Below are positions 54,198 to 62,294 of a stretch of 64,000 bases of DNA, in pieces. Source of the DNA: Kalaharituber pfeilii (taxonomy: Eukaryota > Ascomycota > Pezizomycetes > Pezizales > Pezizaceae); contig WHUZ01000064.1 in the NCBI GenBank assembly GCA_015179045.1, forward strand, positions 1-64,000, read 5' to 3'. The translations under genes and the position numbers were made by a program. The notes beneath the pieces are model-generated. The model ran no database searches. It was given only the letters and a program-made list of their open reading frames with translations, and was not told the origin of the DNA. Position 1 is the stretch's first letter, and each line of letters begins with the position of its first letter.

Positions 54198-55044
54198 TTT
54201 TTTTTTTATTTTTATTTCACGTGACCCCGCTTGCAGCTGTTCGCCATGGCAGGGCCCCTGGGTCTATGTAGACCCTCAAAGCCCGGAGGCAGGCTTATCT
54301 AACTAGCTCTTCCACCACCATCTCTACAAACGAAAACCCGACCCCTCCCCGCCCCACCTCCACGAGGCAATAAAAATAGCTACAACTTTCCTCCACCGCC
54401 ACCTTCACACAAACGAAAAATCACCCCTCCCCTACACCTTCAACGAGCCAAAAAATTCTCCCAACGCGTCCACCACCTCCCCGTTCTCCTGCTCTACCGT
54501 CCATTTCTTATCGTCAATGTCCTCCCACCTTCCCCATCCAAGTACTCTACCTCCTCACACCTGAATGCCAGGTGGTCTGCCGTTTGCTTCTCCCCACACC
54601 CACATACACTCCCTTCCGCCGCTCTGCCTATCTTCGCGTCCCATTCCTTTCCCATCCCCTTCCCCGTTCTCAGTCTCGTGAAAGCCGTTGCGGCTCCCCT
54701 TCTCCACTCCATCACCGAGCCCCCCCCGTACCCCCTTTCTCTTCTCTCCGCCGCGCGCAGTCGCTTCCACTTCTGCCGCAGCCCCCCTTCTGTTACCACC
54801 GACCTCCCTATCCTGTCCGCCGCCTTTTTGGCTTCCCCGTCCGCCGCCTCATTGCCGGCAATACCGATGCGTGCCTTGACCCACATCAGCTTAACGTCTC
54901 CCCCCCTCCTTTTCTTTCTGCAATTTCGTCTACCACCCTCCTTAGGTCCCCGGTTCGTGCTCTCCCTAGTCTTCCCGCCTTCTTCACTGCCGCAATCGCT
55001 GCCTGTGAATCGGTTAAGACGACTACGTTCGCCGGTGCCGGTAC
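54198..55044 (-). mobile_element. LINE-B 3' portion, 847 bp
   Basis: B tail (GCAGCTGTTCGCCATGGCAGGG), 3' UTR, then RNase H and the C-terminal domain: VVVLTDSQAAIAAVKKAG, VKARIGIAGNEAADGEAKKA, FTRLRTGKGMGKEWDAKIGR, VCGCGEKQTADHLAFRC. One frame is mostly open. The catalytic H in VKAHIG is Arg. The TSD AATCGGCAGAAGG lies at 54,185-54,197 and 55,045-55,057. Confidence 0.92.
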
Positions 55045-55057
55045 AATCGGCAGAAGG

Positions 55058-56179
55058 TAAGGAGACTTTATGAGTGGGCAAGTCAAAGAGGGCTAAAGAT
55101 CTCCAGGCCCATCCCGAGAAACAGTTGGAGGTAAACTGGCAGTAGATGGTTACGTTGCTGGAGGATACAGCTCGGCTCGTTTTGCCTTCTGATAAGGTCC
55201 AAGCTCTCAGCAATCGATCCGGAAGAAGCTTCAGCCCCTTTTCCCGTTATTCCCCGAGCTCAAGCTCCCCTTTTCTTTACACTCTCTGCCTTTGTTCCCT
55301 CGGGTATCCCACGCAATCCCTTTACCCTCTGTTTGATCCCCTTCCCCTATAAATATCCCCCCTCGCCGGTTCACTTGAGTGAGTCTGCCTCAAAAGGAAA
55401 TACTATGACTGGAATCTAACCTAGGTCGGGACAAAAGCCCTTGTCTCCGCTCACCCCATGAATGATCTTCCCTACGCCGATCATCTCTGGGGAAGCGCCT
55501 ATCACACCCCAACGTAGAAGACGAAGACCAGGGAGAGTCGAAGACCTATTCGGATGCACCTTCTGTGAGCACGAAACAATTAAATGAAAGTCGTTTTCTC
55601 TTCAAAAATCGAAATCCCCGGTGGCCACGGCGAACCATTAACATTAGGCCCCCCCCGTCCAAATGAGTGTTAGAATCACGCGTTCGAGCGGAGAAGAATA
55701 GACGATTCCATTCATGATAATAATCAGGAACTAAGTACAGGACCTGCCGCCTTATATATCCTTGTCTTGCGGCCCGACAATCTTCCGAAAACGAAAACAG
55801 GGGATTTTTATTATATCAGTAATCGCATGCCGCCCTATGGGCTATGGCGAGAAAACAGGGATATGAGCAGGGACACAAACAATACAACTACCCGCCGGTA
55901 CCGTGATCCATCTGCATGAAGTGCCAGGATTATGTCCGTCGGTGCAACAATGAATACCAGTACATTCTAACTTTGCAAGTGCTGGTGGGGCCCCTCCTGG
56001 CATGTGTTTAATTCCGGATTTAGGGCTATGAAAGTGCTAATTCCTGAGCGGCCCTAGCTTCTCAGGAACGACATACAATTCCTGAAGGGACCCGGCCGCT
56101 CGGGAAAGGACTGGATTCCTGAGGGGACCAGAACAGAAAGTCAACGGGGGTGTGGACTAGTAATTTACATGTAGGACAC
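55058..56179. other. No recognised gene; one A tail
   Basis: A TATA-like CCCCTATAAATATCC at about 55,345 in C/T-rich DNA followed by a Ser/Leu-poor leader could be an old LTR or gene promoter. I could not define ends. Otherwise nothing except the A tail at 55,806. Confidence 0.35.
55806..55850 (-). mobile_element. LINE-A tail micro-insertion, about 45 bp
   Basis: Short T-run, ATTATATCAGTAATCGCATGCC, hairpin. The TSD GAAAACAGG(G)GAT lies at 55,793-55,805 and 55,851-55,862. Confidence 0.88.
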
Positions 56180-56241
56180 TTTTTTTTTCTTTTACATTAA
56201 ATATCACGTCACCCCGCTTATCACTATTCGTTATGGCAGGG
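56180..56241 (-). mobile_element. LINE-B tail, degenerate
   Basis: T-run, ATATCACGTCACCCCGCTTATC, TTCGTTATGGCAGGG. No TSD was recognised. Confidence 0.8.
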
Positions 56242-56411
56242 CGCCTCGCATGCTTGCAGATCTCAAGTACCGTGGGAGCCTCTCGTTACTTTACAGAATG
56301 CTCAGGTTAGGCAATTGGCATTTTCCGTGAGAATATTGCTTTTACAGACGTGCTGTCCAGGTTCCCACAAACTCTGGCTGTTGCACTTCTTGGGAAGCCA
56401 GACTCTTAGGC

Positions 56412-56615
56412 ATGGATTTCTCGAGAGGCCGCAGCATCCTGCAACGCAAGTGCAGAACTGTCGTCGAAACGCAAATCGGGTGTCCTCATTGTAATCAAAT
56501 CAATGATGTTATTGACATTGGGGATGCAGCTAGCCAAAGCATAACTGAAACCAGTACTGACTATAACTACACATGTGGAGCGTGCCGTAAGGTAAGCATG
56601 ATTGAGAAGCGATAG
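56412..56615 (+). CDS. Small zinc-ribbon-like ORF, doubtful
   Basis: 67 residues with two Cys-x2-Cys pairs 35 residues apart (IGCPHCNQIND ... YNYTCGACRKV), a spacing compatible with a zinc ribbon. A GTAAGC at 56,592 could be a splice donor (a CAG acceptor lies at about 56,713), in which case this is one exon. No family recognised, no neighbour supports it, and it may be a relic. Confidence 0.3.
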   Translation: MDFSRGRSILQRKCRTVVETQIGCPHCNQINDVIDIGDAASQSITETSTDYNYTCGACRKVSMIEKR

Positions 56616-57066
56616 TAGCGGAGATGTCATTAATTCGTCACTAAATGGGAGAGAATAGTGAGCAATCCACCGATATTTGAACGCTCTATGTCCTGTAACT
56701 GACCTTGTGCAGTTGTAACAAGTGGTGCGTCTCTATCAAGGAAGCCACATGTCCGGTGGTCACTCACTCACTTACTCACTTGCAACAATGCCATGTATAC
56801 ATGTATTATAATACCTCAAAGATTGATACCAGTGTTCATCAGTGTTACAGGGAGTATATGACTGTGGAAGCAGAGCACGGTGCTGAAACCTCACCTTGCC
56901 TACCACCGAAGGGATAGCGAGCGGAGAATCAATGCCACCGTCTCGATGCTGGATAATTTTTATTCTTCAGATGGTTGGCGAATCAAGTTTGGGTTGAGAG
57001 AGAGACATAGCAATACTGTTTTGATGTTACGAAAAACATTACGACGCACGCATGGATGGTTTTTGC

Positions 57067-57640
57067 CCACTTAATATCACGTAACCCCTCTTACCGCTGT
57101 TCGCAATGCCAGGGCCCCTGGGCCGAGGCCCTCCATGCTCTAGAGAGGCCATATTGTCACCCACACTCCATACATCGATCCCCCGCCTGCGACTTCCCCT
57201 GCCTCCCTTTCTCTTCATGCCCTGATGGAACAGTTGTTCAAGGATGTCCACCTTCTTTGTCGTTCTCTTCCATCTGGCTCCACTTTCGGTCTTCCACGTC
57301 CTCCCATGGCTCCGGGTACACCACTCTTTCCTATCTGATGATTATGAGATCCCCGTTTGTATCCGTCCATACTCGCAATGTACATTCACTTTTACTCGCC
57401 TCCAGCCCTTGCCTCCCATCCCTTCGTCATTTCCTTTCCCGTCTCCTCATAAACGTACTGGTCACTTGCATCTTTCAGCTCCACCTTCTGGCCCTTCCTC
57501 CCCCATATCCCTTCTCTTCTCTGGCTTCTGTCCTTACTTGCATTTTTGGACAACCCTTCCTCTGTGACTGTCGACCTCCCCTCGCCTTGCCACTTCCCTC
57601 GGTTTCTCATTCCCTTCAATGGCTACGTGGACTTTCACTA
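57067..57640 (-). mobile_element. LINE-B 3' portion, heavily decayed, T-run lost
   Basis: TATCACGTAACCCCTC...CTGTTCGCAATGCCAGGG is a B tail without poly-T. Leftward reading gives degenerate RNase H (VHVAIEGNEKPREVARRGEV) and C-terminal text with many stops. Bases 56,620-57,060 hold nothing recognised. Confidence 0.65.
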
Positions 57641-57788
57641 CATACGCTCGACCCGCAATTGATATCCTAGTATCACAATACAATAGGATAATGTTTTTAA
57701 CTTTTTTTGAAGTGTATTCTGTACCTCAGTTTTGCAGTATCAAAGGATGACATGGTGTTGCGTATGGAGATAAAGCGGGTTAGGCAAC

Positions 57789-57793
<5 letters not shown>

Positions 57794-57822
<29 letters not shown>

Positions 57823-57861
57823 TCACATAACCCCGCTTGTAGCACTTGGCCATGGCAGGGT
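57794..57861 (-). mobile_element. LINE-B4 tail micro-insertion, 68 bp
   Basis: About 27 Ts, AATCACATAACCCCGCTTG, GCACTTGGCCATGGCAGGG. The TSD TTAGGCAACAGGGA lies at 57,780-57,793 and 57,862-57,875. Bases 57,876-58,487 hold only a pogo-TIR-like word (ACAGTAGACTCTCGATACTA, about 58,330). Confidence 0.93.
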
Positions 57862-58497
57862 TTAGGCAACAGGGAACCTCTGCTTATCAAATTAGATACA
57901 GAGCAGCTAGAGTGATGGAGCGCGTTATTATGCATAACCATATGGTCCATACCGGATGTATCAAGTTTGCTGCGAATATGAGTATTGTGGCAGAAGTGGC
58001 GACTGAAACCAGCTAACAATAGCGGCAATTTGATGGTAATGGGAGAAAACAGACAAATAGGTAGAATATGGGTGAAAGGGTTCTCAGAGCCAGAGCATAT
58101 GGTGAAAAATTAATGTTGACGAGTACAAGACCCTACATTGTAATTGGAAGTCTGGATAGCATGCTGCTATCTATATTAGGTAAGATAAATATATTTTATA
58201 ATGTGATATACTTTGTGTATGAGCGTATACGATATATTAAATTAGTTAAACCTACTATACTTTTCATCTTCCAAGCTATATATACAATAGTAATTCTTAT
58301 ACTTCTTTAGATTGTGTATGATATCTCTACAGTAGACTCTCGATACTAGCGTGTCCGACATAAGAATATATTGGATATTTCTGCTTAGTCACTACATATA
58401 TTGTTATATTGAATAAGGGCTCAACGGAAGGAACTGCGCAATATAGTAATTCGTTGGTTGCAGTAGGCCTATGAAAGTAAGCTTATCGATAAGAAGT

Positions 58498-58664
58498 GCC
58501 GCAGCACTAATGGACTGCGTGGACCGCAAGTTATCCGAGACCGGGCAGAATGTTGTTATATTTCTCATGTTTCTCATGTTTCTCATGTTTCTCATGTATC
58601 TAATCTCACCAAAGCCCACAGGGCGGCATGTGAGCAATGAAAGTATTAAAAAAAAAAAAAGAAA
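58498..58664 (+). mobile_element. LINE-A 3' UTR insertion, 167 bp
   Basis: Contains four copies of TTTCTCATG (about 58,560-58,597), then the hairpin CTCAC...GCCC-ACA-GGGC...GTGAG, a compensated variant of CTCGC/GCGAG, and poly-A. The TSD GATAAGAAGT lies at 58,488-58,497 and 58,665-58,674. Confidence 0.9.
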
Positions 58665-58689
58665 GATAAGAAGTATGTACCAGTATATA

Positions 58690-58953
58690 AAGAGAACCGT
58701 CAGAAGAGGGGAGGGGGAGAGGTAGAGAGATATAGGAGAGCCTCCCTGATGCGGAAACCGGAAGAAATGTCCGGAAGTTTCTGGAATCAGGTTTCTAGAA
58801 GGGGAGAGGGGGGGTGGAACGGGGATGTGTGTGTATAGAAGTTTCTTTGTTAAGCCTGTCTCCGGGCTTTGAGGGCTTGCCCAGGGACCCTGCCATGACT
58901 TGGCGCTGCAAGCGGGGTTTCGTGATGAAAAAAAAAAAAAAAAAAAAAAAAAA
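58690..58953 (+). mobile_element. LINE-B2 3' UTR insertion
   Basis: GC-rich B2 3' UTR (GGAAGTTTCTGGAATCAGG), B2 tail (GCCATGACTTGGCGCTGCAAG...) and poly-A, immediately left of the B2 LINE on the opposite strand. Left boundary approximate; TSD not resolved. Confidence 0.8.
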
Positions 58954-59293
58954 CGTCGCATCTTTTTTTTTCTTTTTCTTTTTTAAATCACATAACCCCG
59001 CTTACAGCACGCAGCCATGGCAGGGCCCCTGGGCAAAGCTCTCGGAGACAGGCTGAAAAACAAATCTTAATTACATGACGTCACAACCCCCCCGCCTTCT
59101 TCGCGAATTCCCGACGCGGGTCGGGAAATCACGCGCTCCTAAAACCTTATCCTGGAAAAGAAATTCTCCAAAACATCGTACTCCTGCCCATTCTCCGCCG
59201 TTCTCTTCCAATTCTTTTCCATGTCCTTCCAGTCTCCAAAACCTTCTGGACGGTTCTTTTGGTGACTGCACCGGAAAGCGAGGTGCTCACCTG

Positions 59294-60026
59294 TTTTTTT
59301 TTTTTTTTTTTTTTTTTATATCAATACTCGCATGCCGCCCTATGTGCTATGGCGAGGGATTATTACAAAGGAAACAAAAAGTAAAACTAGCCGATAACTA
59401 CATGTGGTGCCCGCGGTGCTCATGCATGATGCGGGTGAAATATCAGAACGAAATGGGGCGTCCTTCACTTCCGTCCTCTGTCCCATTCGTACTGTCCTGC
59501 TCGAAGCCACCTTTCTCCCAGTCTTGCCCTGTCTGCTTTCGATGCCTCCTCCAAGTACACCACCACCGGGCTTGTCTTTTTTCCTTCCTCCATTAAAGTT
59601 GTCTTCTTCCTTAGCCATCTGATCCCCGTGATCTTTCCTAGGTCCCGATTTTTTTTTTTTTTTTTTTCACGTGACCCGGAATGCAGCTGTTCGCCAAGGC
59701 AGGGCAAAGGTCCCGATTGGCTGCCTCCATCCATCGTCGGACGTTCCCGAGGTCTTTCCTCAGGGCTATCCCGTGGACTACGATGCCGGTCTTTGGGGTG
59801 TTGGCATCGGGGGTGGTTGGAGGTGGAGATTTGGCTTTGGAGGTGTGAGGGGGTTTGGTCTTTGGCGTGGGCACTGGGGTAGGAGTCGGCGTGGTGTGGG
59901 GGTCGGTGATTTCTGTTTTTGGGTAGTTGCGGGCACGCTGCCTGCGTCAGTCTGTGGGGTGTTTACCGAGGGTGCTCAGGCAATCTTCTCTGCCTCCTTG
60001 TCACTCACCTGGCGCTTGAGGGCATA
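59294..60026 (-). mobile_element. ORF1-only element with family A tail, 733 bp
   Basis: T-run, A tail, short 3' UTR (to about 59,450), then ORF1 leftward: WLRKKTTLMEEGKKTSPVVV, AGQYEWDRGRK at the end; TGIVVHGIALRKDLGNVRRW near 59,790; and a Pro/Thr-rich linker to QVSDKEAEK. There is no ORF2. The TSD TGC(A)CTCACCTG lies at 59,284-59,293 and 60,027-60,038. It carries a nested B tail at 59,650. Confidence 0.8.
59650..59707 (-). mobile_element. LINE-B tail micro-insertion, 58 bp, third nesting level
   Basis: T-run, TCACGTGACCCGGAATGC, TTCGCCAAGGCAGGG. The TSD AGGTCCCGAT lies at 59,640-59,649 and 59,708-59,717. Confidence 0.93.
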
Positions 60027-60331
60027 TGCACTCACCTGTTTGCACCTCCCCGCACCTGCACTTACCCGATTCAGCCACTCCCAGCCTCTTCAACTACACC
60101 GTACGCTAGAAGCGTTGCATCAAAAGCACTCAAAAAGGCTGAAAAGAATGCAAAAAAACGACAAAGCAAGATACCGATTTTCTCTCCTGCAAGTCATGCT
60201 CTTAGCACTTTTCACTAGTTATTGTCTTTAGCTCTAGGCATCTTCTCTGCTTCCTGTACTTCCTTGAACCTGTGTTTCATAGCTTTTATATTCTGCACCT
60301 TTCCTCCGGGGCACAGTACAAGGACTTGAGT

Positions 60332-60500
60332 ACTGAAATGGGCGGGAACGTAGAAGATCATTACTCTAGTTATTATTATTATTATTCCTTTCATGCAATC
60401 TCCTTATATTTTCTATGTATCTAAATACCTTGCCATAGCCCTCGGGGCGGCATGCGAGTACAGATATTAAAACAAAACAAAACAAAAAAACAAAAAAAAC
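60332..60500 (+). mobile_element. LINE-A 3' UTR insertion, 169 bp
   Basis: A TTATTATTATTATTATT microsatellite, CTATGTATCTAAATACC, hairpin CTTGC...GCCC-TCG-GGGC...GCGAG (one G-T wobble), and AAAAC-repeat tail. The TSD GACTTGAG lies at 60,324-60,331 and 60,501-60,508. Confidence 0.85.
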
Positions 60501-60536
60501 GACTTGAGGATGTTTCAGTTTGGCGGTGACGTGCAC

Positions 60537-60774
60537 TTTTTTTTTTTTTTTTTATTTATTATTATTTTTTTTTTTAAATGTCATTAATCGCGTGCCGCCC
60601 TAAGGGCTATGGCGATATTTAGTTACATGTGGAATAAAAGAAGGAAAGAAGGTGGAGTAGGGAACCCCGGATCCTCCTGTGTGGTGGGGAAGTAAAGAAA
60701 AGCTAAAACTATCACTATATCAAGGTTCTGCCTATGTGGGTTCCGTAGTATGGACGTGGGAAATGATGTCCGTG
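60537..60774 (-). mobile_element. LINE-A 3' UTR insertion, 238 bp
   Basis: Compound T-rich tail, AATGTCATTAATCGCGTGCC, hairpin with ATCGC/GCGAT, then about 160 bp of 3' UTR. The TSD GGTGACGTGCAC lies at 60,525-60,536 and 60,775-60,786. Confidence 0.92.
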
Positions 60775-60998
60775 GGTGACGTGCACGAAAAGGAAGTGTT
60801 TCGAGTTGTATGAGTGAGAAAATGGGCCGGCCACCAAAGCCATACAGGACCACGCTAGAACAGACAGAGTCTATGAAACCAATCGTGATAGTATGGGAGA
60901 AGATGGATGCTACTATGATACTACCGGGCCTATCAATTTTGGATTTACGGATGGGAGCATGGGCTGCAGTAATTTGCATATGGTTAGACACCATCACA

Positions 60999-61547
60999 CC
61001 AGGACGAGACGGTGACGGAAGCGGGCATCCGACAAGAGGCGAAGGCCAGTAGAGGGGAGGAGAGAAGGAGACTACAGCTGACGTACAGACCACTCGAATA
61101 CCTGGGGGCCAGAAGGAGGGTGGCCACACTCGCAGGCATCATGGGGGACAAAGGATTGAGACAATGGAGACACCAGATAGGGAAGGAGGATTCACCGGAG
61201 TGCAGGTGGTGTGGAAAGGCCCTCGAGAATTACAGACATATATCGAGAGAGTGCGAGGCGTGGAAGAAGAGACTACCGGGAGGAGAGACGGGGCTGAAGA
61301 TGCCAATAGGAGTGGAGAAAGGGAAGGGGAAGGAAGAGGGGGAGAAGAAGGGGATGAAAGAGGGGGAGAAGAAGGGGATGACACTGGCCGAGGTGCTGGA
61401 CTGGGCAGCGAGTTAGCTGATTTCTATCCGACTATTATTTTTCCTTTACACTCTTTCCTTATCTATCATCTGCGATTTACACATTCTGTACCTAACACCT
61501 CGCCGTAGCCTGATAGGCGGTATGCGAGTAATGAAAAAAAAAAAAAT
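60999..61547 (+). mobile_element. LINE-A 3' portion, 549 bp
   Basis: An open ORF2 end (61,012-61,416), 3' UTR, hairpin CTCGC...GCCT-GAT-AGGC...GCGAG and poly-A. The TSD ACACCATCACA lies at 60,988-60,998 and 61,548-61,558. Near-identity with 36,240-36,564 shows recent activity. Confidence 0.93.
61012..61416 (+). CDS. LINE-A C-terminal domain (partial ORF2, open)
   Basis: 134 residues: TEAGIRQEAKASRGEERRRL, LTYRPLEYLGARRRVATLAG, EDSPECRWCGKALENYRHIS (Cys-x2-Cys...His), then a repetitive Lys/Glu/Gly segment with two GEKKGMKEGEKKGM-like units and AEVLDWAAS stop. It encodes only the region after RNase H. The charged repeat replaces the Pro-rich spacer seen in other LINE-A copies and marks a subfamily. 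Confidence 0.78.
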   Translation: MTEAGIRQEAKASRGEERRRLQLTYRPLEYLGARRRVATLAGIMGDKGLRQWRHQIGKEDSPECRWCGKALENYRHISRECEAWKKRLPGGETGLKMPIGVEKGKGKEEGEKKGMKEGEKKGMTLAEVLDWAAS

Positions 61548-61699
61548 ACACCATCACAATGTATTGAGAAAGCATCTTGGCATTATAGCAGCAAACATCT
61601 AGGCTCCCAGCTCTCTAGGTCGGTTTGTTTCCTGCCCTATCTATTCTAAGTCCTACAGTATATGGTGCCTGGCCGCAGTTTCGAGCTGGAACCTTGCAT

Positions 61700-62120
61700 G
61701 AAATTTCCGAAGGAATTTCGACAACTCTGGCAGCACCATTTAGTCAGCCACTGTTGCTCCGGATGCTGGGCCGCGTTCCGTGGGGTGTGCTTTCCCTCTC
61801 TCCTTCCGATCCCTACCCCCATTCTCTTGTACCCTCTCCGTCCTCAGCCTTGTGAAGCTGGTGACTGCTCGCTTTCTCCACTTGACCCTCCTTTCTTTCC
61901 TGCCATCGCAATAATTCCACTTTTGTCGGAGTTCCCCCTCAATCAGCATCGTTTTCCATCACATCTCGTTGCCTTCTTTGCCTCTCGTTTGCCCAGCTGT
62001 TGCATTCATATGCCTATGTGGGCCTTTTTTTTTATGTCATTACTCGCGTGTATGTGGGCCTTGACTCACAGGAGCCTCACCTCTCTTGCCACTGTTCTTC
62101 TCCTCCCTATTTCCCTTTAA
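61700..62120 (-). pseudogene. LINE-B ORF2 fragment (RNase H end)
   Basis: Leftward reading gives degenerate RNase H text and LIEGELRQKWNYCDGRKERR, VTSFTRLRTERVQENGGRDR. Stops and frame changes are frequent and no tail remains. It hosts the 26-bp micro-insertion at 62,025. Confidence 0.6.
62025..62050 (-). mobile_element. Minimal LINE-A insertion, 26 bp
   Basis: Nine Ts followed by ATGTCATTACTCGCGTG only, i.e. the last 17 nt of the family A end. The TSD TATGTGGGCC lies at 62,015-62,024 and 62,051-62,060. Confidence 0.9.
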
Positions 62121-62218
62121 CCCCGCCTATGGAACTGCAATATCATGTTTAGCAGGAATGTAGGTAGTAATAGGTGATGTGGGGAAGCTGAAAGAATTGG
62201 TGTTGCACCTGAATAGGC

Positions 62219-62282
62219 TCCTCGCCATAGCCTACAAGGCGGCATGCGAGTAATGACATAAAAAAAAAAAAAAAAAAAAGAA
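62219..62282 (+). mobile_element. LINE-A tail micro-insertion, 64 bp
   Basis: TCCTCGCCATAGCCTACAAG..., inner stem GCCT-ACA-AGGC, TAATGACAT and poly-A. The TSD ACCTGAATAGGC lies at 62,207-62,218 and 62,283-62,294. Confidence 0.93.
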
Positions 62283-62294
62283 ACCTGAATAGGC

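Larger units (their letters stand above)
58963..60112 (-). mobile_element. LINE-B2 3' portion hosting a nested ORF1-only element
   Basis: T-run, B4/B2 tail, 3' UTR with the palindrome variant CCGACGCGGGTCGG (59,111-59,124), then leftward ORF2 end: NFFSRIRF preceded by DWKDMEKNWKRTAENGQEYD and GEHLAFRCSH. The text is cut at 59,294 and resumes at 60,027 (CRCGEVQTGE). The TSD CGT(C/T)GCATC lies at 58,954-58,962 and 60,113-60,121. Confidence 0.85.
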
